From: CAJQQK01 sp049116495
GTDB taxonomy: Bacteria; Pseudomonadota; Alphaproteobacteria; Rhizobiales; Hyphomicrobiaceae
NCBI GenBank assembly: GCA_049116495.1
Contig: JAGDYV010000037.1
Span: 1 to 64,000 of the forward strand
Direction of reading: 5' to 3'
DNA length: 64,000 bases
The translations under genes and the position numbers were made by a program. Shown in pieces: positions 9,390 to 17,186 of this stretch (position 1 is its first letter; every line of letters begins with the position of its first letter). Below the pieces are notes generated by a model. The model made no database searches, was not told the origin of the DNA, and saw nothing but the letters and a program-made list of their open reading frames with translations.

Positions 9390-10403
9390 TTATGTTGCCA
9401 CAGCAGCATCCGAGGACCGAAGCAGAGCAAGCGCACGGACAATAAGTGGATCGACGCCGTTCTCTATGTCGGCCTTGGAATTGAGCAGCTTGATGTCCGG
9501 TGGGACCCCCTTGCCCTCGTAACAGACCATGTCGGCTGACAGGTAGACCTGATAGGACAAGCAGTACTCCCAGCCATTAGGCAGTGTCTTATCCAAAGTG
9601 TAGGAGAAAATGCCGTTGGTATGATCGCCGAGAATGGTGACGTGCGGCAGTTCCCTGATGGCCAAAGCAAAAGACTCGCCGCCGCTGAAGACCGAGTCAG
9701 AGGTCAATAGAACGGTCGGTCGCGTAAACTGTGCGTCCCCTTTGGGTTCAAGGTACCACGTTTTCAGTGGACCGAAATCATCCTCGCCAGGTCCGATTTT
9801 TGTGCGGCGGTTGAAGGCGACGCGCTTCTCGTCTGCAAAGCGGTTGATGATGCCAAGCGCAATGTCGTCCTCTCCTCCGGGATTATCTCGGATATCAATA
9901 ATGAAGCCTTTGAGCTCAGGGAAATCACGGGCGATCGTATCAATAGCGGAGGTGACCTTCCTCTTTTTTATGTCTTCCAGTTCCAAGATTCGCATGTAGC
10001 CGAATTCCGCTGCCCGGCCATAGCGCAACATCCAGGCGTTCGTCTTGGCAATTGGTCCGAAGCCATTGCTCGCCAGGGTTTGCTCTGTCACCTTGAAGAG
10101 CTTTTTAATTCCTTTGTCGGTGAACTCCCGAATAAAACGCGTTGGTTTTTCTGCCGTGAATTCACGCTTCCTCTTGGATCGACCGATTCTTGCATAGATC
10201 TCGACATGCCCATCGTCCAGCGGGTCGACCATAGCGCACAGGATGTCGAAGAGTTCGTCGTCGGTCGTATTGGCGGATACACTCGGTCGAAAGGTGTCAT
10301 ACTGCGCCTTCCAATCGACGCCCCGCAGCGAAAAAAACGGGTACCGGTTGTTGAACGTTACCCAAAACTCCTCGAAGTTTCGAACGGGACTCCGGCTGGA
10401 CAT
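9390..10403 (-). CDS. S41-family (tail-specific/tricorn-like) serine peptidase without signal peptide
   Basis: 337 residues. The C-terminal half is an S41 peptidase core: 'FIIDIRDNPGGEDDIALGII' (the conserved D-x-R-x-N-x-G-G element), then 'TVLLTSDSVFSGGESFALAI', where the Ser of F-S-G-G-E is the expected nucleophile, and 'ILGDHTNGIFSYTLDKTLPNG'. The N-terminus is the helical domain seen in cytosolic S41 members; no PDZ domain, signal peptide or membrane segment is evident. The start at 10403 rather than 10493 is set by GGGAG eight bases upstream. The gene converges on the Pls-like NRPS with about 100 bases between stops, so it is not co-transcribed with it. A role in trimming the NRPS product is only a guess from position. 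Confidence 0.82.
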   Translation of the reverse strand: MSSRSPVRNFEEFWVTFNNRYPFFSLRGVDWKAQYDTFRPSVSANTTDDELFDILCAMVDPLDDGHVEIYARIGRSKRKREFTAEKPTRFIREFTDKGIKKLFKVTEQTLASNGFGPIAKTNAWMLRYGRAAEFGYMRILELEDIKKRKVTSAIDTIARDFPELKGFIIDIRDNPGGEDDIALGIINRFADEKRVAFNRRTKIGPGEDDFGPLKTWYLEPKGDAQFTRPTVLLTSDSVFSGGESFALAIRELPHVTILGDHTNGIFSYTLDKTLPNGWEYCLSYQVYLSADMVCYEGKGVPPDIKLLNSKADIENGVDPLIVRALALLRSSDAAVAT

Positions 10404-10561
10404 TTGCTCACTCCCGCCATCATCGCTGCATCGTCTATCGATGGTAACTTCGAAAGCATGATCTGGTTTGCGATTGTACCGTGTCAGAACCAAGCGGACA
10501 AAGGATTTGTTTGCTAGTTGAGATATCTCTGGCTCATCGTAACAGTCCTGGAGGGACTACG

Positions 10562-10702
10562 ATGACGAAAAGAAAAGGGCGCCACCCGGACAGCGCCGAA
10601 AAGACGGTTCGGGACAGAACCATACTAATTGTAGAAGTTCGCGGGGAGCTTCCCTATGGCGTAAAAAACCCCAAAATTTTCTTGAATGCGTATGCGGATT
10701 AA
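10562..10702 (+). CDS. 46-residue ORF with strong ribosome binding site
   Basis: A short ORF too small for most gene finders: 46 codons starting 'MTKRKGRHPDSAEKTVRDR' and ending 'PKIFLNAYAD'. It is preceded by GGAGGG nine bases before the ATG, one of the better Shine-Dalgarno matches in the window. The N-terminus is strongly basic; there is no membrane segment or cysteine. It lies 49 bases upstream of the PAS-like gene on the same strand and divergent from the S41 peptidase. I do not recognise it. It could be a small protein, a leader peptide for the next gene, or chance. Confidence 0.4.
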   Translation: MTKRKGRHPDSAEKTVRDRTILIVEVRGELPYGVKNPKIFLNAYAD

Positions 10703-10751
10703 CAGGTCATTGCTTTGTGCTATGATCCCGGCATCGGAGGGCAGCTCACAC

Positions 10752-11567
10752 ATGCAATGGTATTTGGTTGACCGCGAAGGAAGTTTTAGGTCGGTCGTTT
10801 CGGCGCAGCACGCTGACGACATGGTAGTCAATGCCGCCTGTGCTTTGGTCGGCGTGTCCTCGGGATCGTGCCGTTTACGTCTTCGGCCAGCCAAGCTTGA
10901 AATAAAGGGATTTAGTGTTCTCTCGGAGCTGCTTAGGAAATCCGATCCCGATCGAATCTGGCTTTCCTGGCTCGGTGCCACATGGCACGACGAGCTTCTG
11001 CCCGGCGGCGATGCGACGATCGAACGGCTTGTCGAGCTCATGTTGACGCGCCATCCGAACGAGCGCTTTCAGTATCGTGCTCGTGCGCTCGACGACCTTG
11101 CCGCGTCACATGTGTTTTCTCCATTGATCGCGCTTTGGCGTGCGAATGGCGTCATTGATCTGCGTACAAACCTCGAAGCCGTTGTCAACTGCACCCGCGG
11201 CAAATATCTCACCGTTTATCAGGATATGGACGCGGGTGAGGTCAAGTTTTCCGAGTTTGGTAAGACCAAGTGGGCGGTCTACGACAGCCAACGCTGGATG
11301 ACGAAATGCATCGGACAGCCCGTCCGGGATCAGCCGGACTACGAATATGGCTGTTGGACGGCTAAGGCGTATCGGGACGCTTGTCAGAGAGCCGTCCCGA
11401 CTCTGTGCGATATGGATACCATCATCTTGGATCCAACAGGCGGCGGCGATCGGCGGCTTCAATACAATCGCCTTACATTGCCTGCTATCGGCCACGATGG
11501 CAGCAGACAAATGCTGGCAACATCATGCCACGATTCGAGCGTCTTCCTTCGCGCGCCAATCGACTAG
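10752..11567 (+). CDS. Conserved hypothetical protein, PAS-like C-terminus
   Basis: 271 residues, predicted cytosolic, no signal peptide. The only suggestive part is the C-terminal 'RLQYNRLTLPAIGHDGSRQ' followed by 'MLATSC', which resembles the last strands of small PAS-type proteins common in Hyphomicrobiales. The middle ('LGATWHDELLPGGDATIERL') gives no family I can name. The start at 10752 is preferred over 10686 because the longer form adds a poorly supported leader and GGAGGG lies ten bases before this ATG. The 3' end overlaps the convergent GNAT gene by 45 bases. A sensory role is possible, but PAS homology is a weak call from residue pattern alone. Confidence 0.6.
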   Translation: MQWYLVDREGSFRSVVSAQHADDMVVNAACALVGVSSGSCRLRLRPAKLEIKGFSVLSELLRKSDPDRIWLSWLGATWHDELLPGGDATIERLVELMLTRHPNERFQYRARALDDLAASHVFSPLIALWRANGVIDLRTNLEAVVNCTRGKYLTVYQDMDAGEVKFSEFGKTKWAVYDSQRWMTKCIGQPVRDQPDYEYGCWTAKAYRDACQRAVPTLCDMDTIILDPTGGGDRRLQYNRLTLPAIGHDGSRQMLATSCHDSSVFLRAPID

Positions 11568-12290
11568 GAATCGAAACGCATCATCGATGATGTCGCTTGA
11601 CGTCTGGCGTGCCAGGAACATGACGAGCTTACCTTCCGGATAAGATTGCGAATGCTTGAGCAGCACCGATTCTTGCAGGTCCGAGAAGCCGGCCCGAACA
11701 TGCAGTTTCTTCGCGACGTTGTCGGTCGACATAAATGCGGCGGAGCTTGCGATATCGTATTTCGCTAATCCGTAGCAGCGGGACATTCGTGGAATGAGAT
11801 CACCGAGTTGCCGTCCCCGATAATCCGGACGATTCCACACACCGCCACTCCAAGCGACACGCCCCGTGATCTCTGATGCCAACGGTGCGGAAATCGAGCA
11901 AACCTCATTCGGTCGCTGGTCCCGCTTAGGATTCGCATAGAACAAACGCAGGCTTTCTGCTTCAGCCTTGAGAGTCGTTGTTTGCCAATCAAAAACTCGC
12001 AGCGCCTGCGTGGCAACGACATCGCCATTGGCATCTCGGCCTAAAATGACAAAGCCGTTATCTTCGGTGACGCCACCCAGTCGGGGTTGAAAGGTCGACA
12101 GCAGCGGGCGCCAGCTGTCGCGATTTTTTCGATTTATCTCGGATAGTTCTGCAAACGTGCCAAACTCCAATCTCACACCACGTGCTTCGACTTCGGTAAC
12201 AGTCTTCATGAAATACCGCATGAGAAGGTCACGAGGCCCGTGCTTGATTTCTAGTTCATCCAGAAAACGATTTCGTTTAGGTGACAACAT
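11523..12290 (-). CDS. GNAT-fold acyltransferase
   Basis: 255 residues resembling a GCN5-related N-acyltransferase. The acyl-CoA pyrophosphate loop is visible as 'WNRPDYRGRQLGDLIPR', preceded by strands with 'GFVILGRDANGDVVATQALR' and followed by 'STDNVAKKLHVRAGFSDL', which matches the usual C-terminal helix and strand. The N-terminal 'LDELEIKHGPRDLLMRYFM' is not a standard GNAT part. The start at 12290 has GAGG seven bases upstream. It diverges from the XRE regulator at 12469 and overlaps the PAS-like gene tail-to-tail. An acyl-amino-acid synthase or amine acetyltransferase role would fit beside an NRPS, but no substrate can be inferred from sequence. Confidence 0.65.
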   Translation of the reverse strand: MLSPKRNRFLDELEIKHGPRDLLMRYFMKTVTEVEARGVRLEFGTFAELSEINRKNRDSWRPLLSTFQPRLGGVTEDNGFVILGRDANGDVVATQALRVFDWQTTTLKAEAESLRLFYANPKRDQRPNEVCSISAPLASEITGRVAWSGGVWNRPDYRGRQLGDLIPRMSRCYGLAKYDIASSAAFMSTDNVAKKLHVRAGFSDLQESVLLKHSQSYPEGKLVMFLARQTSSDIIDDAFRFLVDWRAKEDARIVA

Positions 12291-12380
12291 CTCTGAACCT
12301 CTTCTACTAATTGTGGAGGTTCTGATCTTGTTCTACCGTTTGACAATTGGAAAGTGGGCGCATGTCGACAACCCACAATA

Positions 12381-12409
12381 TTGACGCGACTGAGCGCGCT
12401 GCCCTAGAC
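12381..12409 (+). promoter_or_regulatory. Candidate sigma-70 type promoter for the XRE gene
   Basis: TTGACG (12381-12386), a 17-base spacer and CTAGAC (12404-12409) match the alphaproteobacterial housekeeping pattern. It lies about 60 bases before the ATG at 12469, in the divergent space between the GNAT and XRE genes. Confidence 0.45.
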
Positions 12410-12468
12410 TTGTGCCTATGCCGTCAGAGACAGCGGAATGCATATTTTTTGTTTGATTGGCAGGACCT

Positions 12469-12927
12469 ATGGATTCGCAGAGTACCAGTGATCACCCGAG
12501 GCCAAACGACGTGGATAGGTTGATCTGTAGTCGCTTCAGAGCTCGACGTTTGCTTATGGGGATCAGCCAAGCCAATCTTGCATCTGCTGCCGGATTGTCT
12601 CCGCAGCAGATCCATAAATATGAGACCAGTGCCTCAAGATTAACTGCGGGACGTTTAGCTCAATTTGCATCCATATTGAAAGTTCCAATTTCGTATTTCT
12701 ATGACGATTTGGACGCGGATGAGAGCCCGCCTACCCGAATAAGCCAACTCCTGGCTGACGCAGGGGCCGTGGAAATGCTCGTCAGCTATAGCGCGTTGCC
12801 AAAACGCTTGCGACCCGCGACTTTGGCATACGTGCGGATTATTGTGTCGGAAACAGCGGATGCCGAGTTGCGGACCTCTGGACCCGAAACCAGTCTACCT
12901 CGAACTTTGAAGACTGGTGACATCTAA
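12469..12927 (+). CDS. XRE-family helix-turn-helix regulator
   Basis: 152 residues. The DNA-binding domain occupies about residues 20-75: 'RRLLMGISQANLASAAGLSP' followed by 'QQIHKYETSASRLTAGRLAQ' and 'FASILKVPISYFYDDL', the standard lambda-repressor-like five-helix pattern. The C-terminal 70 residues are alpha-helical and lack a recognised ligand domain. The ATG at 12469 with AGGA just upstream is preferred to the in-frame TTG at 12457. It is divergent from the GNAT gene, so it probably regulates itself and that gene, and possibly the nearby NRPS block (inference). Confidence 0.85.
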   Translation: MDSQSTSDHPRPNDVDRLICSRFRARRLLMGISQANLASAAGLSPQQIHKYETSASRLTAGRLAQFASILKVPISYFYDDLDADESPPTRISQLLADAGAVEMLVSYSALPKRLRPATLAYVRIIVSETADAELRTSGPETSLPRTLKTGDI

Positions 12928-13643
12928 GACTAAAAGGGCATTTGGTGCTGACGATTATCGATCCATTTCAAGTTCTGCGATGTTCAAAAGAGCCAGCGCA
13001 TTTCACACATTGATCCACCAACGTTGGTCTGCACCATCATTCGTCAGGCAAGCGCTGATCGCGGAGGGAGCCACGGCCAGGCAAGGCCGAAGCAAGAGAG
13101 TTTGACGGATCAGCTCGGAATTAAAAACCTCCAGAGTAAAAAGCGTGCGTCTGCGCATACAATACCTTGTCCGCTACTGTGAAAGCTGAGTTTTTTCGAG
13201 TGCATCGGTCAGTGGTTTGATGATTGCAATATCTGTGCAACACGCGTGGACGTGATCAAGTTGGCGCAGGCCGGCTACGGCGGTATTGGCCCACTTCTGA
13301 CGGTCCACGATCGGCAGCTTATGGCGGTGCTGCGGACGCGTTCGAGCGGCGTGCGACAGCAGAGATCGGCTCATCTTGGTCATTTTCCAAGCCTGGCTTT
13401 CAGCGCCGGCACAACAAACTCGCTCATAATTTTTATTGGCAGTTTGCCTTGGTTCGCGTCACCGTCTTTGCCGGCCCGACGTGATCAGCTTTTGCCACGA
13501 CGAACCGCGCGTTGGAAATTTCTGACAACTCCGTGTCCGTGAATGCGTTGTCGCCTACCGTCAGTTTGTGGAGAGAATCATGCGGTAGGTGTAACGACTT
13601 GATCCCAAAACCTCGTGCCGCGTTTAGCCGCAGAGACACGCTC
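12928..13643. other. 716-base stretch with no supported gene
   Basis: Short ORFs occur in all frames, but none has a convincing start, family pattern or coding bias. No IS end, RNA gene or clear terminator was recognised. It may be decayed coding sequence. Confidence 0.5.
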
Positions 13644-14072
13644 GTGACCTTCAAAACAGCCGCCGCGCTATCGGTAGCAATACTTCTCGCCGGGTGCGCC
13701 CAGGCAGTTGATGGACCACTTTTTCAGAGTCACTCCAAGGCCCCGAAAGAAATCGCACCGATCTCCGTTACCTCCGTCGACTATCAGGGTTGGTCGTGCG
13801 AGCAACTCTACCGAGAGGCACTTAGGATCGACGTTGCGATCACCGCGACCGCGACGCGGCAAACGGACACCCGCAGAACGGGCCTTGTCAGGGACATCTT
13901 GTACGATTTTCCCATCTCGACGCTATTCGGCAGAAAGGTAGATAACGTCGACAACGTCGATCCGGAATTCGCTCACCTCACGAAACAGCTGGCTGCGCTG
14001 GACTGGGTTTACCAGTACAAGAATTGTTCGGTGGTCACTGCGACGCTTCCGGAACCCCCGCCAATAGATTGA
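13644..14072 (+). CDS. Small outer-membrane-type lipoprotein, unknown function
   Basis: 142 residues. A lipoprotein signal is clear: basic N-terminus, hydrophobic core 'TAAALSVAILLAGC' and the lipobox L-A-G-C, so the mature protein would begin at the cysteine and be lipid-anchored. The mature part has 'YQGWSCEQLYREALRID' and a second cysteine near the end ('YQYKNCS'), a pattern seen in small Hyphomicrobiales lipoproteins of unknown role. I chose the GTG at 13644 because the frame's longer start (13512) would bury the signal peptide 45 residues in; the ribosome site is weak, so the start is uncertain. Confidence 0.6.
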   Translation: MTFKTAAALSVAILLAGCAQAVDGPLFQSHSKAPKEIAPISVTSVDYQGWSCEQLYREALRIDVAITATATRQTDTRRTGLVRDILYDFPISTLFGRKVDNVDNVDPEFAHLTKQLAALDWVYQYKNCSVVTATLPEPPPID

Positions 14073-14197
14073 TGGTTGATGAGCAACCGATTCCGACAAC
14101 CGCCAAGCCCAAACCGCCGCCGCCTGATCCGTCAGGACGTCACCAAGTTTTGGCTATAGCTCGTTGCAGCCTTGGGCTCATGCGAATTCGTTGGCGT

Positions 14198-14452
14198 TTA
14201 TTGGTTCAACACACGCGCCATGCGTTTCTGCCGATTAAATTTCGACCACCCGATCCAGGTGAATCCAATCACGGCAGGCAGTGAGATGACGGTTGGCAAG
14301 AAGGTCAACAAGACCAGCACGAATGGCAGGGCCCACAGCCACCTGAGTATGACTTCGCAACTCTGGCCGATCGATTTCGCGCTGTGTGAGACTCTCGCAT
14401 TTGCTGTCTGCACGCGATCTAGAATGTCTTGCGAGCGCTGGACTTCGGACAT
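14198..14452 (-). CDS. Possible small membrane protein, 84 residues
   Basis: The N-terminal half is polar and helical ('RSQDILDRVQTANARVSHSA'). Then comes one long hydrophobic stretch ('WLWALPFVLVLLTFLPTVIS' and 'LPAVIGFTWIG') that would form one or two membrane helices, and a basic tail. There is no family match I can name and no good ribosome binding site. It is the only ORF in 14073-14859 with protein-like character; the rest of that interval shows nothing I can support. Confidence 0.35.
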   Translation of the reverse strand: MSEVQRSQDILDRVQTANARVSHSAKSIGQSCEVILRWLWALPFVLVLLTFLPTVISLPAVIGFTWIGWSKFNRQKRMARVLNQ

Positions 14453-14859
14453 CAGTAAAGTGCGCCGACTAAAACGTGTGCCGTGCGTGAACTCGAGCTT
14501 AAAGCCTGGTCATTCGTCCTGCTCTCGATGACCAAAACAGTCAGCATCAATCCGTTGTGGCGCCACTCGTACGCACAAACAGGTCGTCGTGGTCGGAAAG
14601 ACTACGACCACATGGGCAAGAGTAAACGTGTTTGCACAAATCCGATCAACCAGCCAAGGCCGGTATTTGAGCTGGTGGACGCGGGACCATTCGAACTGAC
14701 TTGAGGCGGCGAGTGTCTGTATACCAACCACTTACGTATCGGTTGAGCGCCAGGTCGGCTTTGATCAAATCTCTGCGATTTCCCAGCGGGAGCGATGACC
14801 ATTAGTTCGATCGATTTGTTTGTCGTCGGCTTCGGCTTCAATACTGGACCCAAGAATGG

Positions 14860-15756
14860 TCATCTTTCAGGATGCTTCGCATCGCCAGTGAGGCTGTCCA
14901 AAAGCGCCTGCGCAGCCTTCGGAACGGTTTCACTGGTCGCAATCTTTAGCGTGCGGGTGGCCCACGATTCGTCGAGCGGGATGAGTGCCAAGTCGGTTCG
15001 ATCAGTAAACGGCTCCACAGCCCCAAGCGGTAGAATGCCGACACCGAGCCCTGCCTCCACCATTCGTCTGACGCCATCGAAGCTCATGACTTCGACCCGG
15101 TTGGCAAGGCTTATACCCTGTCTGACAGCTTCGGCATCGAGGAATGCCTGCAACGAACTGCCGGCCTGCAGACCCACCATGTCGTATTGAGCCAGCTCCT
15201 CCAGGCGGGTTGTATCGGCTAATGCAAGCGGGTGACTGACAGGCGCAAATGCCACCAGCGTGTCAGTTCGGTAGTCTCGAACCTCGAGATTGTCGACGGG
15301 GTAATGCCCGGAATAGATGCCGATGTCAGCTGTTCCATCGCGCACTGCAGTTACGACCTGGTCAGAAGTCAGCTCTCTAAGCTCGATCTTGATATCAGGA
15401 AACTTCTCGACGAAGTGGGCAAGATCCTCGGGCAGAAACTGAGTGATGGCCGATGTGTTCGCAGCAACACGAACCTGACCACGCCTCGCTTGGCTGAAGC
15501 GAGCCATCGCTTCATCGAGTTCATCAACACCTGAGATGATCGCGACCGCAAGGCGAAGAAACTCTTCACCAGGTGGCGTCAGTGTCACGCCTCTCGGCTG
15601 GCGCTGTAGAAGTGGGCAACCCGTATGGTGTTCCAGATCCGAAATGCGTTTGCTTATCGCGGATGCGGCTATGTTTTCAGCCTCTGCTGCACGCGCGATG
15701 CTGCCAAGGCCGGCAACCTTGGTGAACAGTTTCAGACTATAGAGATCATACCGCAT
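14860..15756 (-). CDS. LysR-family regulator
   Basis: 298 residues. The N-terminal winged helix is typical: 'LYSLKLFTKVAGLGSIARAA' followed by 'AISKRISDLEHHTGCPLLQR' and 'QPRGVTLTPPGEEFL'. The effector-binding half contains 'VEAGLGVGILPLGAVEPF', the usual conserved loop. It is the last gene of a minus-strand run, 38 bases after the SAF-domain oxidoreductase and behind the GMC oxidoreductase. That arrangement suggests it controls, and is co-transcribed with, those two genes; no ligand can be read. Confidence 0.92.
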   Translation of the reverse strand: MRYDLYSLKLFTKVAGLGSIARAAEAENIAASAISKRISDLEHHTGCPLLQRQPRGVTLTPPGEEFLRLAVAIISGVDELDEAMARFSQARRGQVRVAANTSAITQFLPEDLAHFVEKFPDIKIELRELTSDQVVTAVRDGTADIGIYSGHYPVDNLEVRDYRTDTLVAFAPVSHPLALADTTRLEELAQYDMVGLQAGSSLQAFLDAEAVRQGISLANRVEVMSFDGVRRMVEAGLGVGILPLGAVEPFTDRTDLALIPLDESWATRTLKIATSETVPKAAQALLDSLTGDAKHPER

Positions 15757-15794
15757 CGGCCCAACCTAGCAGGCTGGCCGCAATGGTACAGCTG

Positions 15795-17129
15795 CTAGAC
15801 GTTCGTTTCCATCCACCGACGAAGTCTATACGCCGCAGTTGTTTCATCAATCTCGACGTCATCCCACGTAATAGCCGCACCATCAGTAATCGCATTCTTG
15901 AGCTTGACTTGATGCGCCAGACCGAGCGGCAGGTACCCTGCTTCAATGGAAGCCGCCGCAGGCCTGAGACCGCCGGACACCGTATAACCACCTTCGCCAT
16001 CGAGGATTTCACCGGCGACCAGATCGCGTTTGGCAATCGCGGCGACGTCACCGCGAAAGCCGGTGGCGAAACCCGTCGGCTCACCGCGCAGGCCGACGGA
16101 AGCAACCGACACGGCCAATTCAAGTCCGATGAGGTGCCACCGCTTGTAGAGTGACATGTAGCGTCCGCTTGGATCCGTGACGACGTTATATTCTTCAAAA
16201 CAATTGCGCAGGTAATCGGTATCAGCCTCAAAGCACACCCAGACACCCTTGCGAATGTCATAGGGCACGGGCTTGCCTTCGCGGGTTTGGGAGGACGCCA
16301 CCTCAACCATGCCCTTGCGCTCCAGACATCCACCTTCCGACTTGGGGCGCATCAATGTCGGAATATCGTCGACGCCGCCGACCGGGAAGGTCAATCCGTC
16401 CGTTGGCACGTCGAGACCTGTGGCGTTTGCGATGGCCGCCGACTCGATGGCCGGTTTGGAGCCATCAAGAAACGCATTGAACATTTTCGGGTTCAATCGA
16501 CCGCGCTCGGCTTGCTCTTTGCTCAGTCCCCAATGATCCCAAACAGTCTCAGGCGTCGACTTACGATACCTCGGCAACCACTTGTGGCCGCGACCCGCTG
16601 CAACAACCGAGAACCCGCAGGTTCTCGCCCAATCAACAAGATCGCAGGCAAGTGCCGGTTGATCGCCATATGCCATGGAGTAGATAACGCCGCTCTCTTT
16701 CGCTTTGGCTGCCAGAGCGGGGCCGCAGAACGCGTCGGCTTCGACCGTTACGTTGATCACATGCTTGCCGTTGCGAAATGATTCAATTGCGTGCTCAATG
16801 GCTGCCATGGGGGCCCCGGTACACTCGATGACAATGTCGATCTTGGGATGCGCGACCAATTCTTGCCAGTCATCGCCGACGAACGTTTTACCTGTCGCCG
16901 CCGCATCATCGAGCGAGGAGGCTGAGAAGTTCTCAGACGACCAACCGACAAGCTCCATATTCGACCTGGCTTGCGCTGGCGAGAGATCGATCACACCGAT
17001 GAGATGAATACCCGCTATGCGCGCGGCCTGGGCGAGGAACATCGACCCGAACTTGCCAGCCCCGATCATCCCGACTCTGACTGGATTGCCTTCTTCAGCG
17101 CGGGCGCGCAGTTTTTGATAGAGGTTCAT
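15795..17129 (-). CDS. NAD(P)-binding oxidoreductase with C-terminal SAF domain
   Basis: 444 residues. The N-terminal Rossmann fold carries 'VRVGMIGAGKFGSMFLAQAA' and homoserine-dehydrogenase-like features ('IDIVIECTGAPMAAIEHAIE', 'GKHVINVTVEADAFCGP'). The C-terminus has a SAF-type domain ('AIAKRDLVAGEILDGEGGYT', then 'GYLPLGLAHQVKLKNAI'). This two-domain family is widespread in Rhizobiales and is often mis-annotated as FlgA; substrates are largely unassigned. It may reduce or oxidise a carbonyl compound produced by the GMC oxidoreductase encoded 57 bases upstream (inference). Start at 17129 has AGG about ten bases upstream. Confidence 0.85.
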   Translation of the reverse strand: MNLYQKLRARAEEGNPVRVGMIGAGKFGSMFLAQAARIAGIHLIGVIDLSPAQARSNMELVGWSSENFSASSLDDAAATGKTFVGDDWQELVAHPKIDIVIECTGAPMAAIEHAIESFRNGKHVINVTVEADAFCGPALAAKAKESGVIYSMAYGDQPALACDLVDWARTCGFSVVAAGRGHKWLPRYRKSTPETVWDHWGLSKEQAERGRLNPKMFNAFLDGSKPAIESAAIANATGLDVPTDGLTFPVGGVDDIPTLMRPKSEGGCLERKGMVEVASSQTREGKPVPYDIRKGVWVCFEADTDYLRNCFEEYNVVTDPSGRYMSLYKRWHLIGLELAVSVASVGLRGEPTGFATGFRGDVAAIAKRDLVAGEILDGEGGYTVSGGLRPAAASIEAGYLPLGLAHQVKLKNAITDGAAITWDDVEIDETTAAYRLRRWMETNV

Positions 17130-17186
17130 GACTAGCCTAATCTGTTGTTTGCGCTGGAAGTCACCGCATCACGTATGATGGACGCT

